This document shows, one piece after another, positions 30,857-41,810 of a DNA stretch of 64,000 nt. The position numbers were made by a program, and so were the translations under genes. Under the pieces are notes generated by a model. That model was not told where the DNA came from. It saw only the letters and a program-made list of their open reading frames with translations, and did no database searches. Every line of letters begins with the position of its first letter. Positions within the stretch are counted from its first letter, which is position 1. Source of the stretch: Mycobacterium lepraemurium (lineage in GTDB: Bacteria > Actinomycetota > Actinomycetes > Mycobacteriales > Mycobacteriaceae); assembly GCA_002291465.1 (NCBI GenBank), contig CP021238.1, positions 2,604,001-2,668,000 of the forward strand. Direction: 5' to 3'.

Positions 30857-31918
30857 CTACGGCCGGTTGCCGATCCATCCGAGGAGGGCGCGCAGACCGT
30901 CCTCGAGTATCCACTTGGGGTGCCAGCCGAGCTGGCTGGTTGCCGGCTCGATGCCGCAACTCGCCGCGCGCACGTCGCCGTCCCGGAATTTTCCGACGAC
31001 CACCGGTTCGGGCGCCTCGCACATGGCGGCGATCGTGTTGGCCAGCTCGTGGATGGTGGTGGCCCGGCCGGACCCGACGTCCAGCCGGCGCTGCGGGCTG
31101 GCCGGTCGCTGCACCGCCGCGAACAGCGCGTCGACGACGTCGTCAATGTAGACGAAATCGCGGACGATCCGGCCGTCTTCGTAGACCTCCAGCGCCTGCC
31201 CCTGCCGGGCCAGCCGGGCGAACAGCGCGACGATGCCGGTGTAGGAATTGGTCAGCGACTGGCCGGGGCCGTAGACGTTCTGCAGGCGCAGCACGCTGAG
31301 GTTGGTGTCGTGCGCGGCGGTCCAGGCGGCCAGCAGGTGCTCCTGGGCGAGCTTGGTCGCCGCGTAGACGTTGGTGGGCCGGGGCTCGGTGCGGTCGGCT
31401 CGGCTCGGCAGCGGCACCGCCTGCTCACCCGCAGGTCCTTGCGGGTCCCAGCGGCCGGCGACCAGCTGGGCATGGCTGCGGGGTTGCGGATAGAAGCCCT
31501 CCGCGCCCGACTGCCACGCGCCCTCGCCGTAGACCGCGCGGGAGGACGCCAGCACCAACTGCTCGGGAACCAGGCCTGAGCGGCTCAGCGCGTCCAGCAG
31601 CTGAGTGGTTCCCACGACGTTCACCGAGCCGTGCCGGGTGGCCTCGGACAGCGATTGCGCGGTGCCCGTCTCGGCCGCCAGGTGGACGATCTGGGTGGGC
31701 CGGAACAACCGCAGCACCGCGTCGAAGTCGGGCGCGTGGGTGACGTCCCCGGTGAACAACCGCACCGAGGGCGCCAACTCGACGGGCCGATCGCCGCCGT
31801 GCACCTGCGGATGCAGCACGTCCATCAGGGCGACGTCGTATCCGGCCGCGACGAGACGACGTGACAGCGCCGACCCGATGAACCCTGCCCCGCCGGTGAT
31901 GAGCACGGACGCTGACAC
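30857..31918 (-). CDS. NAD-dependent nucleotide-sugar epimerase/dehydratase
   Basis: A 353-residue extended SDR starting VSASVLITGGAGFIGSALSR, with the GGAGFIG cofactor loop at residues 9-15. It has the HLAAETGTAQSL segment, the LASSRAVYGEG serine block and YAATK (YxxxK). The C-terminal half has VLRLQNVYGPGQS and RDFVYIDDVVDAL, characteristic of sugar-nucleotide epimerases/reductases such as EpiA, GalE and RmlD relatives. The GTG at 31918 puts the nucleotide fold at the N-terminus. It may supply a deoxysugar for the GPL; exact reaction unknown. Confidence 0.86.
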   Translation of the reverse strand: MSASVLITGGAGFIGSALSRRLVAAGYDVALMDVLHPQVHGGDRPVELAPSVRLFTGDVTHAPDFDAVLRLFRPTQIVHLAAETGTAQSLSEATRHGSVNVVGTTQLLDALSRSGLVPEQLVLASSRAVYGEGAWQSGAEGFYPQPRSHAQLVAGRWDPQGPAGEQAVPLPSRADRTEPRPTNVYAATKLAQEHLLAAWTAAHDTNLSVLRLQNVYGPGQSLTNSYTGIVALFARLARQGQALEVYEDGRIVRDFVYIDDVVDALFAAVQRPASPQRRLDVGSGRATTIHELANTIAAMCEAPEPVVVGKFRDGDVRAASCGIEPATSQLGWHPKWILEDGLRALLGWIGNRP

Positions 31919-32037
31919 GAATCGAGGCCTGCCTTTCGGGCGTAGCAATAACATTCAGCGACCGGCGTCTGGTATCGCGGTCCGGTCGATCATATCGGGG
32001 ACCTTTCCCCGCATCAGACGATTCCGCCAACCGCCGC

Positions 32038-33063
32038 CTAGGCCCAGGTGCCGCGGTTCCGGTGGAGCATCGCGAAGATTTCCATCACCGGCCTTGCGAC
32101 GGCCGGCCGGAAAACCCGGAAGAGCATGCTGTTGGACAAGCCGTGAAAATCCTCGTGCGCCTTGCGGAAATCACGCTCGCTGGCCCGGTAGGAATCGAAA
32201 ACGCGGTCCAGCGTTGCGGTGTCGACGGGCCCGTCGTGCGCGGCGTCGCGCAGCGCCGCATAGACCGTGGAAATCCAGTCGGCGCCGAAAAGGTTTGTCA
32301 CCGACCCGCTGTGCCGCTGCCGATGCAGGCCGGGTGTGAGGAACTTCTTGATGGCGTCCTCGTCCTGGGTGTGCAGCTCGACTGGCAGCTCGGCGGAGAT
32401 CCGCTTCGTCTCCCGGCGCCAGTCGTCGAGAAGGTTTGCGTAGTCGACGAACACGCGCGGCATGCCCCGCGTGTTTCGTTCGGCCAGGATGTTGCACTTC
32501 AGCCACAGGGCGCTGGCGAGTGCCGGCGAGACCCGCCAGGACTTTGCGATCGAGCAGATGACTTCCTCCGGATGACGAACCGCGATCACCGCCGCCACGT
32601 CGAACCCGGCCCGCCGCGCCGCCTGGAACCACAGGTCGGACAGCGTAGTGATGCGCGGTTCCTTGATCACCACCAGCGGCGCGGCCGGCAGCGTGGACAG
32701 ATAGGCCGCGATTTTGTTGATACAGGCCGTGTTCGCCGATTCGTCGGCTGCCTGCTCATCCAGAAAACGAAACGACGGGTCGTACCAGTTGGTCCCGAGG
32801 CGACGCAGGATCGCCTCGTTGAGCGAGATGGCCACGCGCGGCTCCCAATAGCCGAGCGGGTTGTTGGCGGCGGCGCCCAGCAGCGCGGTGGGCAGCGTCC
32901 CTCCGCACAGCGACAGCACCCGGGTGGGCGCCGACGTTCCGGACCGTTGCGGCCCCAATACGAACAGGGCAACGGGGCGATTCGGAGGACCGGCGAAATC
33001 AGCGAGCGGACCGGAGGAATTGGCGGCGGTTTCGGCGGGCTTGGTCGTCCGGGCCAATCTCAT
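32038..33063 (-). CDS. Sulfotransferase family protein (copy 1)
   Basis: A 341-residue P-loop sulfotransferase-like protein. The PAPS-binding loop FVLGPQRSGTSAPTRVLSLC is at ~residues 34-53, and the 3'-phosphate region FDVAAVIAVRHPEEVICSIA is present, as in mycobacterial Stf-type enzymes. ATG 33063 has a GGAG site and matches the paralogue's N-terminus. The tandem copy at 33511-34530 is similar throughout. In a GPL or glycolipid locus the likely role is sulfation of a sugar (sulfated GPLs are known in M. fortuitum), but the family also has non-sulfating members. Confidence 0.83.
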   Translation of the reverse strand: MRLARTTKPAETAANSSGPLADFAGPPNRPVALFVLGPQRSGTSAPTRVLSLCGGTLPTALLGAAANNPLGYWEPRVAISLNEAILRRLGTNWYDPSFRFLDEQAADESANTACINKIAAYLSTLPAAPLVVIKEPRITTLSDLWFQAARRAGFDVAAVIAVRHPEEVICSIAKSWRVSPALASALWLKCNILAERNTRGMPRVFVDYANLLDDWRRETKRISAELPVELHTQDEDAIKKFLTPGLHRQRHSGSVTNLFGADWISTVYAALRDAAHDGPVDTATLDRVFDSYRASERDFRKAHEDFHGLSNSMLFRVFRPAVARPVMEIFAMLHRNRGTWA

Positions 33064-33510
33064 CGCAACTCCAAAACTTTCACTTGTCCTGCGTCTGAGC
33101 GACTTTCGGAGTTCGGTTGCCATCCACGGTTTTCCGATTCGGGCAGGCCGCTGGCCAACCGGCACTCGGCAATCCAGCCGGAATCGACACCGTCGCGCAG
33201 ACAACGACGTCAGAGAACTAAAACTCAGCCGTATCAACAGCTTTGGCAAAAGAGGGGACGATATTGTTCGTGCCCCTCAGACCGAGTCAGGCTTGACTTG
33301 TGACCGGCAACTCTGCCCCCCTGGCTGAGAATGATCGGATCATTGCGCCCGCTAAAGACTATAGCCGCAGCGGATGAGGCGGGACAGCATTTTCACGAAT
33401 CCGTTTTGCTTACTTAACCTTTGGTCGGTCTCATTGATGGAATGGCACAAAGGCGCTCACCGCGGCGTCGTTACCTTAACGAACGATCTCAGCGGCCGGG
33501 CCTTCGCGCG
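33064..33510. other. Intergenic gap between sulfotransferase genes
   Basis: About 450 bp without a convincing gene. It lies upstream of the first sulfotransferase copy and probably carries its promoter. Nothing else is recognised. Confidence 0.4.
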
Positions 33511-34530
33511 TTAGGCCCAGGCTCCCCTGCGCCGGTGCAGCACCGCGGCAACCTCGAGAATCCACTTCACCAGGAACGGCCGGAACACCCGGCGAACGAC
33601 GCTGTTGGTCCGGGCCTGAAAATCCGTGAAGGCGGTGCGAAAGTCGCGCTCACTCGCCCGGTACGACTCGAAAACCCGATCCAGCGTGGCCGTGTCCAGC
33701 GGGTCGTCGTGCGCGGCGCCGCGCAGCGCCGCATAGACCGCCGACATCCAGTCCGCGCCGAACAGGTCTGTCACCGGCCCGCAGTGTCGCTGGCGTTGCA
33801 AATCCGCGGTGAGGAACTCCTCGATGGTGCCCTCTTCTGCGGTGTCCAGCTCGATCTCCAACGCGCCGGCGATCCGCTTCATCTCCCGGTGCCAGTCGTC
33901 GAGCAGGTTCGCGTAGTCCACGAACACCCGCGGCACCCCGCGGGTGTGCCGCTCGGCCAGCAGGTTGTATTTGAGCCACAGCGCACTCGAGAGCTCCGCC
34001 GAGGTCGACACGTATTTGGCCGCCGACGCAATCACCTCCTGCGGGTGGCGCACGGCGATCACCGCCGCCACGTCGAACCCGACTCGGCGCGCCGCCTCGA
34101 ACCACAGGTCGGGCAGGGCCGTGATCCGCGGTTCCTTGATCACCACCAGCGGCGCCGCCGGCAGCGTGGACAGATACACCGTAATCTCCGCGATGCAGGC
34201 GGCCCGCTCACCGGCGCCGAAGGCGGCCTCCTGCTGCAGCCGCAGCGTCGGGTCGTACCAGTTGCTGTCATGGCGGCGCAGGATCGCTTCGTTGAGCATG
34301 ATGGCCGCGCGCGGCTCCCAATAGCCGCGCGGATTGCTGCCGTCGGCGCCGCACATCCCGGCCGGAAGCGTGCTGCCGCACAGCGACAGCACGCGAGTCA
34401 GTGCCGAGGTCCCCGACCGCGCCATGCCCAGCACGAACAAAGCGACGGGACGAACGTCGCCCGGGAGGCAGGTAGGGTGCCGCGGGAGGTCGGGGCCGTC
34501 GGCGGGTTGACTCGTCCGGGCAGCTCTCAT
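33511..34530 (-). CDS. Sulfotransferase family protein (copy 2)
   Basis: A 339-residue paralogue of the preceding gene. The PAPS loop is FVLGMARSGTSALTRVLSLC (~residues 32-51), FDVAAVIAVRHPQEVIASAA is the second binding region, and GYWEPRAAIMLNEAILRRHD and RVFVDYANLLDDWHREMKRI are shared. The ATG at 34530 is followed by RAARTSQPADG, parallel to copy 1. The pair arose by tandem duplication, and divergence is moderate, so they may act on different positions. Confidence 0.84.
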   Translation of the reverse strand: MRAARTSQPADGPDLPRHPTCLPGDVRPVALFVLGMARSGTSALTRVLSLCGSTLPAGMCGADGSNPRGYWEPRAAIMLNEAILRRHDSNWYDPTLRLQQEAAFGAGERAACIAEITVYLSTLPAAPLVVIKEPRITALPDLWFEAARRVGFDVAAVIAVRHPQEVIASAAKYVSTSAELSSALWLKYNLLAERHTRGVPRVFVDYANLLDDWHREMKRIAGALEIELDTAEEGTIEEFLTADLQRQRHCGPVTDLFGADWMSAVYAALRGAAHDDPLDTATLDRVFESYRASERDFRTAFTDFQARTNSVVRRVFRPFLVKWILEVAAVLHRRRGAWA

Positions 34531-34745
34531 CGGGGATCCACACCCTTCCAGTTGCGCATCTGACAGCCCCCGGGTTCCCGGCCATTATCCATGACATTGC
34601 GAGTTCTCGCGCGGTGTTGAATTACCGATCTCCGGCAACGCGCAATGGGCGGATCGGAAAGCGTCAATCCGGCCTTTTCCAAGCCCTCTCGCTAAAGGTG
34701 ACAGTGAGGGTTTGCTATTGCGCAAAAGCCACGGCTATGACTTTC

Positions 34746-35789
34746 CTATGAGCCTGGTGTGGAAATGCGTGAGCCACCGGAGACGACGGCGCCCCACCCG
34801 CGCGCTCGGCGCTTGATGCGAGATTTGAGCGACAGGGCGCGCTTTTCCACCAGAAACCAGCTCAGTGCGGCCAACGGAAGAGTGACGACGGCGGCGACGA
34901 CGGCGAACACGACGGGAGGCAAGAAGCTGAGCCCGCAGATGGCCAGCAGCTGCTGCATAGGCCACGCGTAGATGTAGACGCCGTAGGACAGGTCGGTGCG
35001 CAACCTCAACCGCTCGTGGTGGATCAGCGCTCCGGAGACGACGACAGCGTAGGCCAGCGGAATCGCGGCCAGCACCCGGTAATTGGGCATCAGCAGGCCG
35101 GCCGCCAGGACGATCACCGCGCAGAGCGCCACCAGTGACCAACGGGCGGGAATCTTGTCCTGGAACTGATGCAGCAGTGTGCCCGCCGCGAACACCAGGG
35201 CGAACCGCCCGATCATCTGGAAGACGGTCTGCACCTCGACCAGGTAGGCCACCAGTGCCGAGAAGACCACCAGAAGGATGAAAACCACCACCGCCGGCCA
35301 CCGGCGTTTGAGCAGTCCGGCCACCCCGGCGACGGCAATGGCGATGTAGCAGAAGATTTCGAAGATCAGGGTCCACAGCACGCCGTCCCACACGCCCGGG
35401 AACGGCACGTGGCGCGGCGTTCCGTCGATGCCGGCGTAAAACACGTGCAGAACCGCGTTGTGGAGCACGTACTTGATGGGCGCGCGCGACATCAGCAGCT
35501 TCGCGGCCGAGCCTCCTTGGGTCGCCACCCCGATCGGGGCGATGACGAACGCGATCACCACCAGGCAGACCCACAACCCGGGCAGAATGCGCAGCGCCCG
35601 CGCCGCGACATACTCGCGCAGCCGCGGATTGCGCACCCAGCTCGCCGCGATGAGGAATCCCGAGATCGCGAAGAACCCGTCCACCCAAACCTGGGTGAAC
35701 AGTTGGTCATACGGTGGGTGCACCTTCCGGCCGGTCAGCGGCCAGGAGTGTTGCAGGATGACGCCGGAGGCCAGCACCAATCGCCACAC
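34746..35789 (-). CDS. Acyltransferase family 3 membrane protein (OafA-like)
   Basis: A ~347-residue polytopic membrane acyltransferase with about ten hydrophobic helices. The catalytic-type histidine sits in the first helix (ASGVILQHSWPLTG), and the family motif RALRILPGLWVCLVVI follows. VWDGVLWTLIFEIFCYIA and DLSYGVYIYAWPMQQLLA are also typical. Relatives (Atf1/Atf2) acetylate the deoxytalose of GPLs, so this is the probable O-acetyltransferase of the locus. The reading frame extends a little upstream (QVFDTRINALN) without a better start, so the true N-terminus may be slightly damaged. Confidence 0.85.
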   Translation of the reverse strand: MWRLVLASGVILQHSWPLTGRKVHPPYDQLFTQVWVDGFFAISGFLIAASWVRNPRLREYVAARALRILPGLWVCLVVIAFVIAPIGVATQGGSAAKLLMSRAPIKYVLHNAVLHVFYAGIDGTPRHVPFPGVWDGVLWTLIFEIFCYIAIAVAGVAGLLKRRWPAVVVFILLVVFSALVAYLVEVQTVFQMIGRFALVFAAGTLLHQFQDKIPARWSLVALCAVIVLAAGLLMPNYRVLAAIPLAYAVVVSGALIHHERLRLRTDLSYGVYIYAWPMQQLLAICGLSFLPPVVFAVVAAVVTLPLAALSWFLVEKRALSLKSRIKRRARGWGAVVSGGSRISTPGS

Positions 35790-36131
35790 GTTCAGCGCGT
35801 TGATCCGAGTGTCGAAAACCTGGGCGAGTGTCGGGCCCGCGACTCGTCACCGGGCAGGCCCCCGCCAGGCAGGCCCCCGCGCAGCCACGGTATTGGGATC
35901 GGAAATGTTCGGGTCGGCGCTCACCGGTGCGATTCCCGCACCGTCGCCCGGCCGCACCGAGTTTGACCGGCCCGGTATTCTCCGGCGACACCGCGGGAAT
36001 GCGCGGGAATAGTCGCACCAAACACCCGCACAGAGTACATTGCGTGCGAACTACTGCTCAGCGGCGTTCCCGCGAAAGGGATTGCCGATTTAAGCGCCGT
36101 GTTCAAAACCAGCCATTCCCGTGGCGGCGCC
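35790..36131. other. Intergenic gap
   Basis: About 340 bp between the acyltransferase and the lipL remnant with no supported gene. It contains a short direct repetition of ggcaggcccccgcc-like sequence near 35854-35879. Confidence 0.4.
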
Positions 36132-37419
36132 TCAGCCGGCGACGGCTCCCGGCTTGCGAAACGGCACGCCAAATTCGGTGACCGGCCGGAACCCGTGCTT
36201 GCGCACCTGCGCGGCCGCCCGGCGGATCAACGCGTAGATCCCGACGAACGCCGCATGGTCCGCCATCACCAGGGGCGTCAGCAGCCGGTTGTGCACCAGC
36301 GAGAAGGCCACCCCGGAGGCCGAGTCGGCCCACCCGAGCGAACCGCCCATCCCGACGGGGCCGAACCCGGGCATCACGCCGCCGATCGGCACACTGTGAT
36401 AGCCCAGATGAAAAGCCAACGGCACGTACAGGTTTCGGTCCGGCCGCAGGCTCCGCTCACCCGTCAGGCCCCGCCACCAGGTCGCGGGAGAGGAACCGGA
36501 TGCCGTCGACCTCGCCGCCGTTGGCGATGGCGCCGTACATCCGCGCCAGAGCTCGGGCCGTCGCCACCCCGTTGGCCGCCGGGATCTCGGCGTCCAGCAG
36601 CGGGGTATCGCCCTGGACGGCGGCGATCATGCCCGGGAAGTACATGGCCCGGAATCCGCCGGAAAGCTGGTTGGCGACCCTGCGGGACACGTAGTTGACG
36701 ATCGAGCTGCCCACCAGGTTCTGCGGCGTGGCGATCTCGGCGACCCGCGTCGGCGCCCCGGCCGGCGCGGGCGGCCCAGGTACAGGCCGTCGGTGCCCAG
36801 CGGCTAGGCGAGCTCCTCCCGGATCAGCGTGCGCATCCCCTTACCGGTGACGGCCCGACCCAGGCCCGACATCAGCCAGCCGAACGTCAGCACGTAGTAG
36901 GCCGATTTACCCAGCAGCCGTCCGGGCGCCGCCGCGACCAGCCGCTCCTCTATCACGAGGTGATCGAGCAGCTCCTCCTTGGTGGCGCCGCGCAGCCCGG
37001 ACAGGCCGTCCTGATGGCGCATCACCTGGCGCACCGTCATGTTGGCCTTGCCGTTGGCCGCGAACGCGGGCCAGTACTCGGCGACCGGGGCCTCGTAGTC
37101 GATCAGCCCCCGATCGACCAGCCGGTGAATGACCGTGGCGGCCATTCCCTTGGTGGCCGAGAACACCATCGGCGCGGTGTTCTCCGACCACGGCCGCTGA
37201 CCGGCCCGGTCGGCCCACCCCGTCCAGACGCCCACCACGGGCTGGCCGTCGACATAGACGGCCAGCGCCCCACCGCCGAACCGGCGGGCCGGGACATGCT
37301 GGCGAACTGCGAACGACGCAACCGAAGTATGAGTCCGCCGCGCCGGACACACGATGACCTGCGTCAAGGTCATCGTGGACACGGACCGCGCGGCGATCGA
37401 CTCGGGCATCCACCGTCAC
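36132..37419 (-). pseudogene. lipL: Esterase/beta-lactamase-fold protein (LipL-like), broken
   Basis: Remnant of the serine esterase LipL (Rv1497 in M. tuberculosis, next to the MeaB gene Rv1496, as here). The N-terminal frame from a GTG at ~37419 gives VTVDARVDRRAV and GAADSYFGCVVRS, then shifts near 37300 into FGGGALAVYVDGQPVV. The active-site SxxK is intact (VFSATKGMAA). A stop (TAG at 36806-36804) follows TLIREELA, where a Glu or Gln codon is expected. Further frameshifts separate QLSGGFRAMYFPG...GVATARALARMYGA and the C-terminal FHLGYHSVPIGGVMPG, which ends at 36132. Three or more lesions make it non-functional. Confidence 0.87.
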
Positions 37420-37544
37420 ACTTCCGAACCTACTTGGATTACACACCCGGCAGGAGCGAAATCCGCATTATTTACCTATCCGTTAGCGCGATGCGGCCGT
37501 CAGGATTTCCTGGGCGATCAGCAACCCCTAAGTACGCCCCTCGC

Positions 37545-37573
37545 GTACCGAGATGGTACCATTTTACTGTACA
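37545..37573 (+). promoter_or_regulatory. Probable RelJ operator (GTAC-centred palindromes)
   Basis: Upstream of relJ lie an inverted repeat GTACC-N5-GGTAC (37545-37559), the 8-bp palindrome TGGTACCA (37554-37561) and a TGTACA hexamer (37568-37573), 26 bp before the ATG. YefM/YoeB-type operators in E. coli are known to use TGTACA-centred palindromes about one helical turn apart. The spacing here is 11-13 bp between GTAC cores. A role in autorepression by the RelJ-RelK complex is inferred. Confidence 0.6.
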
Positions 37574-37598
37574 ACTCTTGGACGTTGGGGGTCTGACC

Positions 37599-37874
37599 AT
37601 GAGTATCAGCGCGAGCGAAGCCAGACAGCGCCTGTTTCCGCTTCTCCAGCAGGTCAACGCCGATCATCAGCCGGTGCGCATCACCTCGAAAGCCGGCGAT
37701 GCAGTACTCATGTCCGCCGATGACTACGACTCGTGGCAAGAGACGGTCTATCTGCTGCGCTCGCCCGTGAATGCCAGACGGCTGATGGAGGCGGTGGCCC
37801 GCGACAAGGCCGGGCACACTGCCGTCACCAAGCCTTTGAACGAGTTACGGGAAATGGCGGGCGACCACGAGTGA
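37599..37874 (+). CDS. relJ: Type II antitoxin RelJ/YefM family
   Basis: A 91-residue Phd/YefM antitoxin. The N-terminal DNA-binding half begins [20 protein letters not shown] and continues [20 protein letters not shown]. The C-terminal toxin-binding tail ([16 protein letters not shown]) is typical. A GGGGG ribosome site lies ~9 bp upstream. It overlaps the toxin gene by 4 bp (GTGA). It closely resembles M. tuberculosis RelJ (Rv3357). It is inserted between lipL and meaB, which are neighbours in M. tuberculosis. Confidence 0.93.
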   Translation: MSISASEARQRLFPLLQQVNADHQPVRITSKAGDAVLMSADDYDSWQETVYLLRSPVNARRLMEAVARDKAGHTAVTKPLNELREMAGDHE

Positions 37875-38128
37875 GAAGTGTCCACTTCGACTCCAACGCC
37901 TGGGAAGACTTTCTGTTCTGGCTGTCCCGTGACCGCAAAATCGCGCGGCGGATCACTCGTTTGATCGGTGAGATCCAACGCGATCCGTTCACCGGCACGG
38001 GCAAGCCGGAACCGCTCAAGGGTGAGCTGTCCGGATATTGGTCGCGTCGGATCGACGATGAGCATCGGCTCATTTACCGAGCCGACGACGACGATGTCAA
38101 AATCCTCAAGGCCCGCTACCACTACTGA
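37871..38128 (+). CDS. relK: Type II toxin RelK/YoeB mRNA endoribonuclease
   Basis: An 85-residue RelE-fold ribosome-dependent mRNA interferase. The residues equivalent to E. coli YoeB Glu46, Arg65 and His83 are present as E47 (GKPEPLKG), R66 (DEHRLIY) and H84 (ARYHY). The GTG start overlaps the antitoxin stop. The 3' end overlaps the convergent meaB gene by 7 bp. It is intact and therefore probably functional; RelJ should neutralise it. It resembles Rv3358. Confidence 0.93.
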   Translation: MRSVHFDSNAWEDFLFWLSRDRKIARRITRLIGEIQRDPFTGTGKPEPLKGELSGYWSRRIDDEHRLIYRADDDDVKILKARYHY

Positions 38129-39105
38129 GCGGCGGCCGCCAGGATTTCCTGGGCAGCCAGCGCCGGGGTGAGCTCCCCCGCCTTGCCCCGTCGCTCGACG
38201 TCGGCGCGCATCGTGCGGACCGCCGGGTTGGACAGCAGCCGGTCCAGCACCGTGTCGCGCACCATTTGCCAGGTCCAGTCCACCAGCTGCGACCGGCGCC
38301 GCGCCTCGAACTCGCCGGCCTTGCTGAGCACCTGACGGTGCCGCTCGATGGTCTCCCACAGTTCCGGCAGACCGGTGCCCTGCGCCGCGCTCATCGTGAG
38401 AACCGGTGGGCGCCAAAGGGTTTCGCGAGGGTGGATCAGCCTGATCGCGCCGGGCAGTTCACGCGCGGGCGGACCCCGCGCCTCGGCCAGGTGCTCGCCG
38501 TCGGCCTTGTTCACCACGACGATGTCGGCCAGCTCCAGCACGCCCTTCTTGATGCCCTGCAGCTGGTCGCCGCCGCGGGCCAGGGTCAGCAGCACGAACG
38601 TGCCGACCATGTTGGCCACCGTCACCTCGGACTGGCCGACGCCGACGGTCTCGATCAGGATCATGTCGAAACCGGCGGCCTCGAGCAGGACCACCGTTTC
38701 GCGGGTGGCCTTGGCCACGCCGCCTAGCGTGCCCGACGTCGGCGATGGCCGGATGTAGGCGTCCGGATGATTGGCCAGCCGGGCCATCCGGGTCTTGTCA
38801 CCCAGGATCGAGCCGCCGGTGCGGGTCGACGACGGGTCGACAGCCAGCACCGCCACCTTGTGGCCGAGCCCGATCAGGTGCATGCCGAGCGCCTCGATGG
38901 TGGTGGACTTGCCCACTCCGGGGGTGCCGGTGATGCCGACCCGATGCGCGTCGCCGACATCTGGCGTCAGCTCCAACAACAGCTGCTGGGCCTGCTCCTG
39001 ATGGTCGGCGTGGGTGGACTCCAACAGCGTGATGGCCCGCGGCAGCGCCGCGCGGTCACCGCTGCGGATCGCTTCGGCGAGCTCGGTTACCGTCCGCCTG
39101 CTCAT
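38122..39105 (-). CDS. meaB: MeaB/ArgK-type GTPase, methylmalonyl-CoA mutase chaperone
   Basis: A 327-residue G3E-family GTPase that protects and reloads methylmalonyl-CoA mutase with adenosylcobalamin. The P-loop GTPGVGKS is at residues 60-67 within [53 protein letters not shown] and VVNKADG follow in order. The C-terminus [20 protein letters not shown] is typical. It lies 82 bp downstream of the mutB remnant in its usual order. It is intact although its client enzyme gene is destroyed here. Confidence 0.94.
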   Translation of the reverse strand: MSRRTVTELAEAIRSGDRAALPRAITLLESTHADHQEQAQQLLLELTPDVGDAHRVGITGTPGVGKSTTIEALGMHLIGLGHKVAVLAVDPSSTRTGGSILGDKTRMARLANHPDAYIRPSPTSGTLGGVAKATRETVVLLEAAGFDMILIETVGVGQSEVTVANMVGTFVLLTLARGGDQLQGIKKGVLELADIVVVNKADGEHLAEARGPPARELPGAIRLIHPRETLWRPPVLTMSAAQGTGLPELWETIERHRQVLSKAGEFEARRRSQLVDWTWQMVRDTVLDRLLSNPAVRTMRADVERRGKAGELTPALAAQEILAAAAQ

Positions 39106-39187
39106 GGGACCGTAGCCTGTAACGCCATGGCAAAAATCGGTGCCATTCTTCGCCGTAGCGTTACGAGAGCGGCAGGAATCGCGGCCA

Positions 39188-40580
<1,393 letters not shown>

Positions 40581-40585
<5 letters not shown>

Positions 40586-40970
40586 CACCGGTGTCGCCCA
40601 AGTCATCAAGGAACGCAAGCCGTCGGCGCAGTTCATCGCCGTGGAGCCGGCCGCGTCGCCGGTGTTGTCCGGCGGCCAGAAGGGGCCGCATCCGATCCAG
40701 GGTCTCGGCGCCGGGTTCGTACCGCCGGTGCTTGCCATAGATCTGGTCGACGAGGTCATCGCCGTCGGCAACGAGGAGTCGATCGCGCTGGCCCGCCGGC
40801 TGGCCGCCGAGGAGGGGCTGCTGGTCGGCATCTCCTCGGGGGCGGCGCTGGTGGCCGCCCTGCAGGTGGCCCGCCGGCCCGAGAACGCCGGCAAGCTGGT
40901 GGTCGTCGTGCTCCCCGACTTCGGTGAGCGGTACCTGAGCACGCCGCTGTTCGCCGACCTGGCCGATTAG
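40581..40970 (+). pseudogene. cysK1: O-acetylserine sulfhydrylase, C-terminal fragment
   Basis: The last ~130 residues of the PLP enzyme that makes cysteine from O-acetylserine and sulfide. It starts abruptly in [20 protein letters not shown] and continues [20 protein letters not shown] and [20 protein letters not shown] to the end, [10 protein letters not shown]. The first ~180 residues, including the PLP lysine region, are absent; the sequence switches to minus-strand mutB within GGCGGCACC at ~40581-40590. The cysE gene follows after one base, as in M. tuberculosis (Rv2334-Rv2335), confirming orthology. It cannot be functional. Confidence 0.93.
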
Positions 40971-40971
40971 C

Positions 40972-41556
40972 ATGCTGGCAGCCATCCATCGTGACATCAG
41001 GGCGGCCCGGGAGCGCGATCCGGCCGCTCCGACCACGCTGCAGGTGATCTTCGCCTACCCGGGCGTGCACGCCATCTGGGGTCACCGCGTCAACCACTGG
41101 CTGTGGCGGCGCGGCGCCCGGCTGGCCGCGCGGATCTCGGCCGAGGTCGGCGAGGACGTGACCATCTACCACGGTGTCACCCTCGGCGGCAGCGGCCGCG
41201 ACACCGGCAAGCGGCATCCGACCACCGGCGACCGGGTGATCATCGGCGCCGGGGCAAAAGTCTTGGTCGCCATCAAAATCGGCGACGACAGCCGCATCGG
41301 CGCCAACGCCGTGGTGGTCAAGGAGGTGCCCTCCAGCGCTGTGGTGGTGGGCGTGCCCGGGCAGGTCATCGCCCGCACCCATCCCGGCCCCGGCGGTCCG
41401 GACGACTCGCTGATGCCCGATCTGGTCGGGGTCAGCCTGCAATCGCTGCTGACGCGGGTGACCAAGCTCGAGGCGAAGGTCGACGGATCACAGACCGGTC
41501 GGGTCATCCGCCCACCCGAAGCAGGCGTCTGGTACGGCGAGGACTTCTCCATCTGA
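40972..41556 (+). CDS. cysE: Serine acetyltransferase with active-site deletion
   Basis: A 194-codon in-frame gene for CysE, which acetylates serine for CysK. The family in mycobacteria is ~229 residues. The N-terminal part ([37 protein letters not shown]) passes directly from RLAARISAE to [17 protein letters not shown]. About 35 residues that normally contain the DIHPGA and DHATG motifs (catalytic Asp and His, E. coli D143/H158) are missing. The joining point has cggccgag-like sequence on both sides of the expected gap. The left-handed beta-helix C-terminus is otherwise normal. It is probably an inactive protein despite an open frame. Confidence 0.9.
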   Translation: MLAAIHRDIRAARERDPAAPTTLQVIFAYPGVHAIWGHRVNHWLWRRGARLAARISAEVGEDVTIYHGVTLGGSGRDTGKRHPTTGDRVIIGAGAKVLVAIKIGDDSRIGANAVVVKEVPSSAVVVGVPGQVIARTHPGPGGPDDSLMPDLVGVSLQSLLTRVTKLEAKVDGSQTGRVIRPPEAGVWYGEDFSI

Positions 41557-41810
41557 GTGTGAGCCGCCAAAGGCCCTTCGCCGTAACGCCTTTGCCCGCG
41601 GTGCGTGCGCGTGGTGAGGCGTTGTGTGCGCGCGATTCGCCCACGCTGCACCTAACCCGGTTGGTGGCGTTTCACCCCGGCTGAGCTCGACGAAGTATTA
41701 CTCAGGCTGAACTTAAGCCGGTGCCGGAATGCATTGCCGCGCCCAGCGTTGCACAGTGAGTTATCGACACAACGCGAAGGTGAGCCGTTGACACGTTCCC
41801 GGGGTCGGTC
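41557..41810. other. Intergenic gap downstream of cysE
   Basis: About 250 bp with no recognisable gene. It precedes the luciferase-like monooxygenase operon and probably contains its promoter. Confidence 0.4.
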
